NCBI GenBank assembly: GCA_963748295.1
Contig: CAVVIH010000005.1
Location: forward strand, 124,001-188,000
Direction of reading: 5' to 3'
Length of the DNA: 64,000 nt
DNA from: CAVVIH01 sp963748295
GTDB taxonomy: Bacteria; Acidobacteriota; Vicinamibacteria; Vicinamibacterales; 2-12-FULL-66-21
Program-made: the position numbers and the translations under genes
Shown: positions 1-8,646 of the stretch, piece after piece
How positions within the stretch are numbered: the stretch's first letter is position 1
How the letters are laid out: each line of letters starts with the position of its first letter
The notes under the pieces: generated by a model
Seen by the model: only the letters and a program-made list of their open reading frames with translations
Database searches by the model: none
Told to the model about the DNA's origin: nothing

Positions 1-1
1 G

Positions 2-247
2 CTCAGCGAGTACCTGGTCAAGGGCAAGCAGGTCTACGTCGAAGGACGCCTGCAGACGCGCCAGTGGGACGACAAGGACGGCAACAAGCGCTACACCACC
101 GAAATTCGCGGCGATCGCGTCGTCCTGCTGGGCGGCGGAGGCGGCGGCGGCCAGCGTCAGCCGGTGCGCGCCGGAGCGGGCGGGATGGAAGAACCGATGG
201 GCGAGCCGGTGTCGGCGGAGCTGACCGACGACGATATTCCGTTCTGA
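2..247 (+). CDS. ssb: Single-stranded DNA-binding protein, C-terminal part (5' end outside window)
   Basis: The reading frame is open from the window edge and encodes the last 81 residues of an SSB. The visible part has the end of the OB fold (GKQVYVEGRLQTRQW, then YTTEIRGDRVVLL), a glycine-rich linker, and the acidic tail ending DDDIPF. That tail is the conserved tip through which SSB recruits replication and repair enzymes such as RecO, PriA and RecQ. SSB coats single-stranded DNA as a tetramer during replication, recombination and repair. The N-terminal half lies outside the window. The gene ends convergently towards cpoB, with an inverted repeat between them. The fold remnant and tail together make the identification secure. 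Confidence 0.93.
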   Translation, partial: LSEYLVKGKQVYVEGRLQTRQWDDKDGNKRYTTEIRGDRVVLLGGGGGGGQRQPVRAGAGGMEEPMGEPVSAELTDDDIPF

Positions 248-266
248 AACTCCCAACTCCCAAAAA

Positions 267-324
267 TCCCAACTCCCAAACCGTCTAATTGGGAGTTGGG
301 ACTTTGGGGGCGTTGGCCTTTTTT
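267..324. terminator. Perfect 13-bp inverted repeat between convergent genes, built of the TTGGGAGT word repeat
   Basis: The arms TCCCAACTCCCAA (267-279) and TTGGGAGTTGGGA (289-301) are perfectly complementary around a 9-nt loop. A run of six T follows at 319-324, and the whole lies between the ssb and cpoB stop codons. It could stop transcription from either side, although the T run is 18 nt from the stem. The arms consist of the G-rich word repeat that also occurs at three other places in the window. Confidence 0.5.
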
Positions 325-341
325 GGGAGTTGGGAGTTGTC

Positions 342-1187
342 TTATCTCTTCCGATTCAGCGCATCGAGACGGTTCTGGGCCAGCGTGGCGATATCGATGA
401 CCGTCGGGTAGCTCTTGATCACCGTCTGGTACGCCTTCCGGGCCAGGTCGAGCTGCTGGAGATTCTCGTAGGTCTGTCCGAGCTTGTAGTACGCGGTCGG
501 GACGGCATCACCCTTCGGGTAATCGCTGATCACCTTCTGATAGGCCTGCGCCGCCTCCTGAAACTTCCCGTCGTTGAAAAGCGAATTCCCGATATACAGC
601 TGCGCATCGTCTGCCTGCGGTGAATTCGGGTAGGCGCGGATGAAGGACTCGAAGCCGGCGATCGCCAGATCGTACTGGCCGGCGGCATAGTCGCCGGAGA
701 CGCGCTCGTACCACTGCGTCGGCGAGACGTTCGGCGGCGGGACGCTGCCCGACCCGGGCGGCGTGCCCGGCTCCCCGGTTCCTGGTTCACCCGTCGGCGT
801 GAGGCCCGCTGACGGCGCGGGCATCGTCGCAATCGTCTGCCTGAGCGACTGGAGCTCCTGCGTGACGCTCGAGAGCCGGACGTTCGTGTCGTCCGCCTTC
901 TCGCGGAGGATGCGCGTGGTCTCGATCAGGTTGTCGATCAGCAGCTTCTGATCGGCGAACGACTTTCGCGCGACAGCGCCCTGATCGTCCATCTTCGTGG
1001 TGATCACCTTGAGCGTCTCGCCGAGGCCGTGGATCATCTGCTGGAGCTGGGCCTGCTGCTCCTGCAGCATGCGAAGCTCCGCCATGATTTGCTGGTGCTC
1101 CTTGTTCGCGGCCGCGCTCGGAAGCGCGGGCGCCCCGAGCACGCCGACCGCCACCATGAACGCCACCACCGCGCCTGTATGCTTCAT
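342..1187 (-). CDS. cpoB: CpoB/YbgF-type Tol-Pal accessory protein with coiled coil and TPRs
   Basis: This 281-residue secreted protein starts with a cleavable signal peptide (about 1-27). A glutamine- and leucine-rich coiled-coil segment follows (about 30-110), then a Pro/Gly-rich linker (about 120-150). The C-terminus carries three TPR-like units (about 155-281), with motifs such as YDLAIAGFESFIRAYPNSP and FQEAAQAYQKVISDYPKG. This domain order is typical of CpoB (YbgF), a periplasmic trimer that links outer-membrane constriction by Tol-Pal with septal peptidoglycan synthesis. It is the last gene of the minus-strand tol-pal set. It is separated from pal by a 164-bp spacer that contains a dispersed palindromic repeat, so it may be transcribed less than the upstream genes. 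Confidence 0.88.
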   Translation of the reverse strand: MKHTGAVVAFMVAVGVLGAPALPSAAANKEHQQIMAELRMLQEQQAQLQQMIHGLGETLKVITTKMDDQGAVARKSFADQKLLIDNLIETTRILREKADDTNVRLSSVTQELQSLRQTIATMPAPSAGLTPTGEPGTGEPGTPPGSGSVPPPNVSPTQWYERVSGDYAAGQYDLAIAGFESFIRAYPNSPQADDAQLYIGNSLFNDGKFQEAAQAYQKVISDYPKGDAVPTAYYKLGQTYENLQQLDLARKAYQTVIKSYPTVIDIATLAQNRLDALNRKR

Positions 1188-1235
1188 CGCTCAACCTCGA
1201 CGGCAAGAGTGATCCCGACCGAACAGACGATTATA

Positions 1236-1341
1236 CCCTTCGACTCGGGGCGTTTCCTTCGCTTCCGCCCCTCGCTCAGGGCGGGCCTTTCGACTCGCCT
1301 GCCCTGAGCGAGCGCAGCGAGTCGAAGGGCTCAGGACAGGC
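1236..1341. repeat. Dispersed TTCGACTCGC palindromic repeat in the pal-cpoB spacer
   Basis: The spacer holds a composite palindromic element. Arms TTCGACTCGC (1289-1298) and GCGAGTCGAA (1317-1326) form a 10-bp stem, and a further related copy fills 1236-1290. Closely similar sequence occurs in the 3' end of recN (about 7166-7219, opposite orientation) and inside the gene at 18367-20139 (19043-19078). It is therefore a dispersed repeat and not a private terminator of this operon. Confidence 0.7.
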
Positions 1342-1351
1342 CCAACGACAG

Positions 1352-1930
1352 CTACTTGCTCGTCACGACGAAGTGCGCGCGGCGGTTCTTGGACCACGCC
1401 GATTCGGTGTGCGAGGGATCGAAGGGGAACTCCTTGCCGTAGCTCACCGTCTTGAGGCGATCGGCCGGGACGCCGAGCGAGATCAGGTAGGCGCGCGCGG
1501 CCACCGCCCGGCGCTCGCCGAGCGCCAGGTTGTATTCCGCGGTGCCCCGCTCGTCGGCGTGCCCCTCGATCGTGATCACCCACTCCGGATACTTCTTCAG
1601 GACGCCGGCGTTCGCGTTGAGCGCGGCCTGCCCGGTGCTGTCGATGTCCGCCATGTCGAGGGCGAAGAACACCGGCTGGAACGGGGAGTTCTGGTTGATC
1701 TTGTCGATATCGCTGACCTTCAGCGGGTCCTCGGCGATCGGCTCCGGCGGCACGCTGCGGTTCTCGGCGATCGGTTCCGGCGGCATCGGCGGCCGGTTGG
1801 CGCTGCTGGCCGGATCCGCCGGCGGCGGCGGAATCGGACGCGCAACGGGCGGCGTCTTCTTGCCGCACGCGCCGACGGTGACGGCAAGGACGATCAGAAT
1901 CCACAAAGCTGATGTTCGTCTGAAATGCAT
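1352..1930 (-). CDS. pal: Peptidoglycan-associated lipoprotein Pal
   Basis: The 192-residue product has a lipoprotein signal peptide ending in a lipobox with Cys22. A proline-rich tether follows, with the heptapeptide PPEPIAE present twice (51-57 and 61-67), then an OmpA-like peptidoglycan-binding domain from about residue 80. The core motif IEGHADERGTAEYNLALGER (121-140) has the Asp and Arg residues that bind the diaminopimelate side chain in this family. Pal anchors the outer membrane to the wall and recycles to the division site through TolB and TolQRA. The gene lies 19 bp after tolB in the same operon. Length and architecture are normal. Confidence 0.95.
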   Translation of the reverse strand: MHFRRTSALWILIVLAVTVGACGKKTPPVARPIPPPPADPASSANRPPMPPEPIAENRSVPPEPIAEDPLKVSDIDKINQNSPFQPVFFALDMADIDSTGQAALNANAGVLKKYPEWVITIEGHADERGTAEYNLALGERRAVAARAYLISLGVPADRLKTVSYGKEFPFDPSHTESAWSKNRRAHFVVTSK

Positions 1931-1949
1931 TCTGCTAAACCCTCCGGCG

Positions 1950-3332
1950 CTACTGCGACCAGTTCGGATACTTGTTCGTGCCCGTTTTCGTGATCTGCTT
2001 CAAGCCGCTGCCGTCACGGTGCATCGTGTAGATCTGCTGACGGCCCGTGCGATCCGACACGAACGCGATGTGGCGTCCGCTCGGCGCGAATGCGGGACTC
2101 TCGTTGCTGCCGATGCCGTCCGAGATCGGCCGCGACGATCCGCTGGTGAAGTCGTACACCATGATCTGATATCCGCCGCCGCCGCGGCAGGTATACGCGA
2201 TCTCGTTGAACGGCGGCGGGGACCAGGTCGGCCGATCGCAATACGATTCGGTCGAGATGCGCTTCATGTCCGTGCCGTCGGCGTTGATGATGTAGATCTG
2301 CGGCGTGCCCGTGCGATCGGAAACGAACGAGAGTTGGGTGCCGGTCGGCGACCACGTCGGCGTCGCGTCGGCCATCGGGTGATTCGTCAGCCGGCGGTTG
2401 CTCGAACCGTCGCGGTTCATGACGAAGATCTCGACGTTGCCGTCGGGGAGTGCCGACGTGTACGCGATCCTCGATCCATCCTGCGACCACGCCGGCAGAT
2501 AGTTCTTCGTCTCCGACGTGCCCTTCGCCGGACGCTCCAGGCGCCCCTCGTAAATGAAGGAAATGAAGATGTCCGGATAGTTGTTGCGGTAGCTCGTATA
2601 CGCGATGGCGCGGCCGTCCGGCGACCACACCGGCGAGAGGTCGAGCGTGGGATACACGGTGACGCGGGTCTCGTTCGCGCCGTCGTAGTCCGAGAAGTAG
2701 ATGTTTGCCGCGTCGCGGTTCTTGATGTAGCCGGTGGTCGACTTGTCGCCGGTGCGGTTCGACGAGAACGCCAGCTTGGTGCGCGCGATCCCGCGAATCG
2801 CGAACTGCTGCTTGTGCAGCTCGTCGGAGAGCGTATGCGCGTAGGTCCGTCCGCCGTCCGCGACCGACTTCAGCGAGCCGGTGTACTGCTTTCCGAGCAC
2901 CAGCTTTCCACTCGGCAGATGGATCAACCGCGCCTCGACGACGACGCTGTCGCCGCTTTTCCTCACGGTGCCGACGATCACGCCGTCGGCGACGCTCTTC
3001 CAGCTGTCGAGTTGCACCGAGTCCGCCGACGTGTGTTTCGGCATCGTCGCCATGACGTCGCGCGGAACCATGTAGAACTCTTTTTCGTACGCGATGTCGT
3101 CGAACAGGACCTGCCCGATCGTCTTCGCCGCCTTGACCGTCTCCGGATCGGCCGTCAACGCGGCGAATTCCGGCACCGCCAGCCGCGGCGGCGAACCGGA
3201 TCGATCGCCGATCTTCAGCTCAATCACATCTGGCTGCTGGCCCGCCGGCGGAGTGGGTGGAGGGGTCTGGGCCGTCAGAACAGCGGCGGCGCAGGCCACA
3301 AGGGCGATTGCGAGAATTCGTATTGGTTTCAT
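1950..3332 (-). CDS. tolB: TolB periplasmic beta-propeller protein
   Basis: The 460-residue protein has a signal peptide (about 1-21), an alpha/beta N-terminal domain (about 35-190), and then repeated PD40/WD40-like strands with the typical TolB phrases SPVWSPDGRAIAYTSYR, PAWSQDGSRIAYTS, PTWSPTGTQLSFVSDRTG and PAFAPSGRHIAFVSDRTG. These build a six-bladed propeller that binds Pal in the periplasm and releases it from peptidoglycan when TolA pulls. The start codon overlaps the stop of the upstream tonB/tolA-like gene in a TGATG arrangement, so the two are probably translationally coupled. Length is slightly above that of the E. coli protein because of a Pro/Thr-rich stretch after the signal peptide. 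Confidence 0.95.
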   Translation of the reverse strand: MKPIRILAIALVACAAAVLTAQTPPPTPPAGQQPDVIELKIGDRSGSPPRLAVPEFAALTADPETVKAAKTIGQVLFDDIAYEKEFYMVPRDVMATMPKHTSADSVQLDSWKSVADGVIVGTVRKSGDSVVVEARLIHLPSGKLVLGKQYTGSLKSVADGGRTYAHTLSDELHKQQFAIRGIARTKLAFSSNRTGDKSTTGYIKNRDAANIYFSDYDGANETRVTVYPTLDLSPVWSPDGRAIAYTSYRNNYPDIFISFIYEGRLERPAKGTSETKNYLPAWSQDGSRIAYTSALPDGNVEIFVMNRDGSSNRRLTNHPMADATPTWSPTGTQLSFVSDRTGTPQIYIINADGTDMKRISTESYCDRPTWSPPPFNEIAYTCRGGGGYQIMVYDFTSGSSRPISDGIGSNESPAFAPSGRHIAFVSDRTGRQQIYTMHRDGSGLKQITKTGTNKYPNWSQ

Positions 3333-4132
3333 CAGCGCTGATACTCGAATGTCAGATGGATCGTCAGGTTCTGCCCCGTGTACTGCGCGGGCAATGGCGG
3401 TACTTTGCCCGTCTGGTACACGGCGCGCCTGGATTCGAGATCCAGGATCACGTTGTTGCTCGGCTTTGCCACTTCAACCTGCGTCAGCGCGCCGTCGCGG
3501 CGGATGACGAACTTCACGACGGCACTCCCCGCGGCACCCTGCTTTGCATTCCAGTTCCGCCTGATCAACTGCAGCATCGTCTGCAGGTATTCAGGGCAGC
3601 AGAAATTGTCGAGGCCGAACGTCTGCACGTTCAGCCCGTCACCGCCGCTGCTCGAAAGCCCGCCGAATGGAACCGCGGCGCCGCGCGTATCGATGCGCTC
3701 GCCCGGTCTCACTTCGGCGCCGGTCGTCGGCTTGCGCGTGGCCGATGGCGGCGCCGGCTTCTCGACACGCGCCTTCGGTGTCGGCGCCGTCTTCGGTGTC
3801 GGCATCACCATCTCAGGCGGCTTTGGCGCGGGCGCTGTTGCAAAGGGCTGCTTCACCTCTTCGCCCACTTGCTGCACGGCTCTGCCCGCAATCTGGTTCC
3901 TGCCGCCGGTGTCGGGGCCCGGCGATCCATTCAGCGAGATCGACATGACGACGCGCTCGCGAGGTTCCTCGCTGCCAAACCAGGCGCCGGGAATCAACGC
4001 GAGCGCGGCGACCAGCACCACGTGCGCGAACAGCGAATAGAGCACCATGCGCGAGAGCCCTTCGGCCTCGCGAGAGCGTTCCGTCAGGATGTCGGTGACT
4101 GACGGCCCGGTGCTCGCGAGCGTTTCACGCAT
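3332..4132 (-). CDS. TonB/TolA-family energy-transducing protein (TolA position in the operon)
   Basis: The 266-residue protein has one membrane span near the N-terminus (about 31-51), a proline- and lysine-rich periplasmic stretch (about 95-150), and a C-terminal TonB/TolA-like domain (about 180-266). That domain has the usual QLIRRNWNAKQGAAGSAVVK entry and a LTIHLTFEYQR end. It occupies the tolA slot between tolR and tolB, so it most likely carries proton-motive energy from TolQR to Pal/TolB. It lacks the long alanine-rich helix of enterobacterial TolA and looks more like a short TonB, as is common outside Proteobacteria. The exact symbol (tolA or tonB) is therefore left open. It lies 6 bp after tolR. 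Confidence 0.85.
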   Translation of the reverse strand: MRETLASTGPSVTDILTERSREAEGLSRMVLYSLFAHVVLVAALALIPGAWFGSEEPRERVVMSISLNGSPGPDTGGRNQIAGRAVQQVGEEVKQPFATAPAPKPPEMVMPTPKTAPTPKARVEKPAPPSATRKPTTGAEVRPGERIDTRGAAVPFGGLSSSGGDGLNVQTFGLDNFCCPEYLQTMLQLIRRNWNAKQGAAGSAVVKFVIRRDGALTQVEVAKPSNNVILDLESRRAVYQTGKVPPLPAQYTGQNLTIHLTFEYQR

Positions 4133-4138
4133 CGGCGC

Positions 4139-4606
<468 letters not shown>

Positions 4607-4611
4607 ATGGT

Positions 4612-4645
4612 CAGTTATCAGCTATCAGCTTTCGGCTGGTAACTG
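4612..4645. repeat. Imperfect inverted repeat in the tolQ-tolR gap
   Basis: Arms CAGTTATCAGC (4612-4622) and GCTGGTAACTG (4635-4645) pair at 10 of 11 positions around a 12-nt loop that repeats the word TATCAGCTTTC. It lies directly downstream of the tolQ stop and just upstream of tolR. It could stabilise or partly terminate the message. It resembles the other short-word repeats that fill gaps in this chromosome. Confidence 0.55.
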
Positions 4646-5413
4646 TCACGTGAAATTCCTTTCCGAGATATTCAAGAACTCCAGCGAGAAATCGTCCATC
4701 TCCGCCGCGAAGTGCTTCACGCGATTCGTGAAGTGGTTATAGAAGTACACCGCCGGAATCGCCGCGAAGAGACCCGCTGCGGTCGCGATCAGCGCCTCCG
4801 CGATCGGCTGAGCGACGACGCCGAGGCTCGTCGATCCCGCGGCGGAGATTCCCTGAAACGCGATCATGATTCCCCACACGGTCCCGAACAGACCGATGAA
4901 CGGCGTGATGCTCGCCGTCGTCGCAAGGAATGGAACGTGCCGCTCGAGTTTCGTCAACTCCACGGTGTTCGCGCGCAGCAGCGCACGGTCCACGGCGTCC
5001 AGGCTCTTCAAGGTAGGACGAGCGACAGGTTGTGCTGGCTTTGGCTCGCCGGCTTTGTCCGCGCGAAGCTGTGCATTCAGCTCCGCATAACCAGACTGGA
5101 AGAGACCGACGAGCGGGCTTTCCGATAACGTCGGACAGACGGCCTGCACTTCCGAGAATTTGCTGCTCTTGCGAAACACGTTCAGGAACGTCGACGTCTG
5201 GCTCTCGGCGCGCCGATACGACCAGATCTTGTAGAGGATGACGCCCCAGGAAATCGCGGAAAAGATCAGCAGGACCAGGAGGACGGCCTTCGAGAGGGGA
5301 GACGCGTCCGCGATGAGTCTGACGATGTCGGTTTCGGTGCTCAGCTCGCCGGCCCCAGCTGCCGGCTGCGCCGCTTGCGCCCACAGCGCAAGGGCGGAGA
5401 AAGGCAAGTGCAA
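4646..5413 (-). CDS. tolQ: TolQ/ExbB/MotA-family proton-channel protein
   Basis: The 255-residue inner-membrane protein has three spans (about 38-58, 165-190 and 205-225). The conserved core FLATTASITPFIGLFGTVWG leads into the second span and AEALIATAAGLFAAIPAVYFYN forms the third. Together with TolR it forms the proton-driven motor of the Tol-Pal system. The start is a TTG at 5413; a GGAGG sequence lies about 7 nt upstream and no ATG fits better. It is the first gene of the tol-pal operon, and a TTGACA promoter lies about 60 bp upstream. The middle cytoplasmic loop (about 115-135) has an extra Lys/Pro-rich segment. Confidence 0.93.
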   Translation of the reverse strand: MHLPFSALALWAQAAQPAAGAGELSTETDIVRLIADASPLSKAVLLVLLIFSAISWGVILYKIWSYRRAESQTSTFLNVFRKSSKFSEVQAVCPTLSESPLVGLFQSGYAELNAQLRADKAGEPKPAQPVARPTLKSLDAVDRALLRANTVELTKLERHVPFLATTASITPFIGLFGTVWGIMIAFQGISAAGSTSLGVVAQPIAEALIATAAGLFAAIPAVYFYNHFTNRVKHFAAEMDDFSLEFLNISERNFT

Positions 5414-5473
5414 TACAGCCCTCCGAAGACGAAATTAACGGGCGCGCCGCTGGGACAGCGCTGACTGTGCAAA

Positions 5474-5502
5474 AGCGTAACACGGCCCCGATGCGCTGTC
5501 AA
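5474..5502 (-). promoter_or_regulatory. Sigma-70-type promoter for the tol-pal operon
   Basis: On the minus strand, a perfect TTGACA (5502-5497) is followed 17 bp later by TACGCT (5479-5474). This leaves a leader of about 55 nt before the TTG start of tolQ. The same TTGACA-N17-TAC arrangement precedes murQ and, with 18 bp, the GH10-like gene. Confidence 0.6.
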
Positions 5503-5534
5503 ACATCTGATAAGATGGCACTTGGGCCCGATTC

Positions 5535-7274
5535 ATGCTTCGCTTTCTCGCCATACGCCACCTGGCAGTGATCGATCAGCTCGAGCTGGAGTTCCAGCCC
5601 GGGCTGAACGTCCTCACCGGCGAGACCGGCGCCGGCAAGTCCATCGTCGTCGGCGCCGTCGGCCTGCTGGTCGGCGGGCGGGCGTCGGCCGACCTCGTCC
5701 GGACCGGCGAGGACGCTGCCTCGCTGGAAGCCATCTTCGAAACCGCCGACGGACGGGAGATCATCCTGCGCCGGGAGATCACTTCGCAGGGCCGGAGCCG
5801 CGCGTTCATCGACGGCGCGCTCGCAACGAGCGCAAGCCTGCGCGAGCTGTCCGGCGTGCTCGTCGACCTGCACGGACAACACGAGCATCAGCTGCTCCTC
5901 GACGCGGTGACGCACCTCGATCTGCTCGACGAGTTCGCGGGGCTGACATCCATGCGGCCGGCGCTGAAGGAAGCGTTCGACGCCTGGCAGGGCGCGCGTG
6001 ATGACCGCGAGCGCCTGGCGGCGATCGAGCGCGAGGCCGCCGCGCGCCTCGACTTCGTCTCGTTCCAGCTCGGAGAGATCGAGCGCGTCGCCCCGGTCGC
6101 GGGTGAAGACGACGAGTTGATCGCGACGAGGCAGGTGCTCGCGAATGCCGACAAGCTGCAGCGGCTGTGCGCCGATGCGTACGACGCCCTGTACGAAGGC
6201 GACAATTCAGCTCTCCACGCGCTGGCGACCGTCTGGAAGAAGGTTGGCGAGCTTGCCGCGATTGACGACCGTTTCGAGCAGTACGCCGCCGCGCGCGAGT
6301 CGATCAAGCCGCAGCTCGAGGACCTGTCGTTCTTCCTGCGCTCTTACGCGGCGGACATCGACGCGTCGCCGGCGCGCCTCCAGGAAATCGAGGACCGCCT
6401 CGCGCTGCTGGAACGCCTGAAGAAGAAGCACGGGCCGGCGTTGAGCGACGTCCTCGCGAAGCGGGCGTCGTTGAAGCGCGACCTGGACGCGATCGAGAAC
6501 TCCGCGGAGCGGCGCGCCGAGCTCGATCGGGCGCTCGACACGGCGCGCGCCCGGTTCCTCGAGATTGCCGGCGGGGCCTCGAACCGCCGCCGCGCCGCCG
6601 CCCGTCAGTTCGCTGCGGCTCTGGCGGACACGCTCGGCGAGCTGGCGATGCCGCGGACCCGCTGCGACGTGCGCTTCACGATGGCGCCGGCCGAGGCGCA
6701 GTGGAGCGAGCGCGGCATCGAATCGGCGGAGTTCTACATTTCGCCGAACCCGGGGGAGGACCTGAAGCCGCTGGTGCGGATTGCCTCCGGCGGCGAGTTG
6801 TCCCGCATCATGCTGGCGCTGAAAACACTGGCGTCGACCGACGCGCCCGGCAAGACGCTCATCTTCGACGAGGTGGATGCCGGGATCGGCGGGGCGGCGG
6901 CAGACGTCGTAGGGGCACGGCTGCGAAGGCTGTCCGAACGGTGTCAGGTGCTGTGCATCACCCATCTGCCGCAGATCGCCGCGCACGGCACCACGCACTT
7001 CAGCATTTCGAAATCCGTGAAGGGCTCGAGGACGTCTACAGAGGTAACCAGGCTCGGCGCCGAGGAGAGGGAAGAGGAGCTTGCCCGGATGATTGGCGGC
7101 GCCGAGATTTCGGCGGCCGTGCGAGCTGGCGCGCGAGAGATGTTGGCACTTCGACTCGGTGATACGGGCCTGCCCCGAGCGACGGGCGGGAGCGAAGGAA
7201 ACGCCCGGAGTCGAGGGGCGAAAGCGAAACAAAGGCAAAAGGCGAAAGGCGAAAGCACCCGGGATGTCACGTAA
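5535..7274 (+). CDS. recN: DNA repair ATPase RecN, with a repeat-derived C-terminal tail
   Basis: RecN is an SMC-like ATPase that acts in double-strand break repair. The 579-residue product has the Walker A motif GETGAGKS (29-36), a long central coiled coil (about 150-370), and the C-terminal signature SGGELSRIMLALK followed by Walker B LIFDEVDAGIGG. The family is usually about 550 residues, and the last 35 or so here (from about GDTGLPRATGG) are Gly/Arg/Lys-rich. They are encoded by a dispersed TTCGACTCGC-type repeat plus a GGCGAAAGGCGAAAG string, so the stop appears to have been lost into repeat DNA. The 3' end overlaps miaB by 11 bp. The tail is probably disordered and may not matter. Confidence 0.93.
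   Translation: MLRFLAIRHLAVIDQLELEFQPGLNVLTGETGAGKSIVVGAVGLLVGGRASADLVRTGEDAASLEAIFETADGREIILRREITSQGRSRAFIDGALATSASLRELSGVLVDLHGQHEHQLLLDAVTHLDLLDEFAGLTSMRPALKEAFDAWQGARDDRERLAAIEREAAARLDFVSFQLGEIERVAPVAGEDDELIATRQVLANADKLQRLCADAYDALYEGDNSALHALATVWKKVGELAAIDDRFEQYAAARESIKPQLEDLSFFLRSYAADIDASPARLQEIEDRLALLERLKKKHGPALSDVLAKRASLKRDLDAIENSAERRAELDRALDTARARFLEIAGGASNRRRAAARQFAAALADTLGELAMPRTRCDVRFTMAPAEAQWSERGIESAEFYISPNPGEDLKPLVRIASGGELSRIMLALKTLASTDAPGKTLIFDEVDAGIGGAAADVVGARLRRLSERCQVLCITHLPQIAAHGTTHFSISKSVKGSRTSTEVTRLGAEEREEELARMIGGAEISAAVRAGAREMLALRLGDTGLPRATGGSEGNARSRGAKAKQRQKAKGESTRDVT
7166..7219 (+). repeat. TTCGACTCGC-family repeat copy inside the recN 3' end
   Basis: This stretch is closely similar, base for base, to the reverse complement of about 1236-1286 in the pal-cpoB spacer; shared blocks include GAAGGAAACGCCC and GAGTCGA. 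Here it is read as protein at the end of recN. Confidence 0.65.
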
Positions 7275-8622
7275 GTACTTGATCGAAACCTACGGCTGCC
7301 AGATGAACGTTCACGACTCCGAGCGCATGGCGGGGCTGCTCGATCAGGCGGGCTATGAGCCGACCGCTGACGAGCGCGATGCGGACGTGATCGTCATCAA
7401 CACGTGCAGCGTGCGCGAGCGCGCGGAAGAAAAACTCTTCACGCGCCTCGGCGAGATTCGGCAGCACGCGATCGAGACCGGCGATCGGCCCGTCGTCGCG
7501 GTCGCCGGCTGCGTGGCCCAGCAGGAAGGCGAGTCGATCCTTCGGCGCTCGAACGCCGTCGACGTGATCGTCGGCACGCAGAACATCAAGCGACTGCCGA
7601 TGCTCGTCGAGCAGGCGGCATCGCGGCCGGCCGGCAGCGCGCCGGCGATTGACATCAATCCGCTCGAGGACGTGTCGTTCCCGTTAGGGATCGCCCGGCG
7701 GAACGATCTCTTCAAGGCGTACGTCACGATCATCGAAGGCTGCAACGAGTTCTGCTCGTTCTGCGTCGTCCCCTACACGCGCGGCCACGAACGCATGCGG
7801 CCGGCGGCCGAGATCCTGACCGATGCGCGCTACGCGGTGGCGACCGGCGCGCGAGAAATCCAGCTGCTCGGGCAAATCGTCAATCACTACCAGGCGCCCG
7901 ACGATCCGTCGTGCGACTTCGCCGGCCTGCTGGAGCGTCTCGACGCAATCGAGGGGCTCGCACGGATCCGGTTCGCCAGCCCGCACCCGCGTCACGTCAC
8001 GCCGCGGATGATCGACGCGATGCGCCGGCTGCCGAAGGTATGCCGGCACCTGCACCTGCCGGTGCAATCGGGCTCCTCGCGCGTGCTTGCGACGATGCGC
8101 CGCCGCCACACGCGCGACGAGTACCTCGCGCTCGTCGACCGCCTGCGCGCGGCCATGCCGGACATCGCGCTCTCAACCGATATGATCGTCGGGTTCCCCG
8201 GCGAGACGACGGAAGACTTCGACGAGACGCTGTCGCTCGTCGAGGCGGTGCGGTATCACAGCATGTTCTCCTTCAAGTACTCGCCGCGGCCGAACACGCT
8301 CGCGCTGAAACGCATGCCGGACGACGTCGCGGACGAGGAGAAGACGCGCCGGATCGTGGCGCTGCAGGCGCTGCAGAAGGACATCCAGGGCGCGCTTTAC
8401 GAGGCGGCCGTCGGCCGCGACGAAGAGGTGCTGGTGGACGCGCGCAGCCGCCGGCGGCACTGGGAGCTGTCGGGACGCACCGCCGGGAACACGGTGGTGA
8501 ACCTCTCGGGGGATCCGTCGTGGATCGGGAAGCTGGTTCGGGTCCGGATCACGGCGGCGAACCCGAACAGCCTCCGCGGCGAGCCGGTGGCCCTGCTTGA
8601 CAGCGAGGACGTGCGGGCCTAG
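7264..8622 (+). CDS. miaB: tRNA-2-methylthio-N6-dimethylallyladenosine synthase MiaB
   Basis: MiaB is a radical-SAM methylthiotransferase that modifies A37 of tRNAs reading UNN codons. The 452-residue product has the three N-terminal cluster cysteines C12 (ETYGCQMN), C48 (NTCSVRE) and C83 (VAGCVAQ). The radical-SAM motif CNEFCSFC has C160, C164 and C167. A TRAM RNA-binding domain ends the protein (about 385-450). All six iron-sulfur ligands are present at normal spacing. I chose the ATG at 7264, inside the end of recN, because the N-terminal motif YLIETYGCQMN begins right after it; longer upstream frames only read the repeat tail of recN. Confidence 0.95.
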   Translation: MSRKYLIETYGCQMNVHDSERMAGLLDQAGYEPTADERDADVIVINTCSVRERAEEKLFTRLGEIRQHAIETGDRPVVAVAGCVAQQEGESILRRSNAVDVIVGTQNIKRLPMLVEQAASRPAGSAPAIDINPLEDVSFPLGIARRNDLFKAYVTIIEGCNEFCSFCVVPYTRGHERMRPAAEILTDARYAVATGAREIQLLGQIVNHYQAPDDPSCDFAGLLERLDAIEGLARIRFASPHPRHVTPRMIDAMRRLPKVCRHLHLPVQSGSSRVLATMRRRHTRDEYLALVDRLRAAMPDIALSTDMIVGFPGETTEDFDETLSLVEAVRYHSMFSFKYSPRPNTLALKRMPDDVADEEKTRRIVALQALQKDIQGALYEAAVGRDEEVLVDARSRRRHWELSGRTAGNTVVNLSGDPSWIGKLVRVRITAANPNSLRGEPVALLDSEDVRA

Positions 8623-8646
8623 GTTTCCGAAGAACAGGGTGACGTG

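Noticed and set aside
1530..3341. Long plus-strand open frame antisense to tolB and pal (603 codons)
   Set aside because: It is the mirror of high-GC coding sequence; its translation is Arg/Asp/Val-rich without any family motif, while tolB and pal are certain on the other strand.
4641..4656. parS site near the tolQ stop (TTTCACGTGA on the minus strand)
   Set aside because: Only 11 of 16 positions of the parS consensus match, and the bases are explained by the tolQ C-terminal codons; it is 4.7 kb from parAB.
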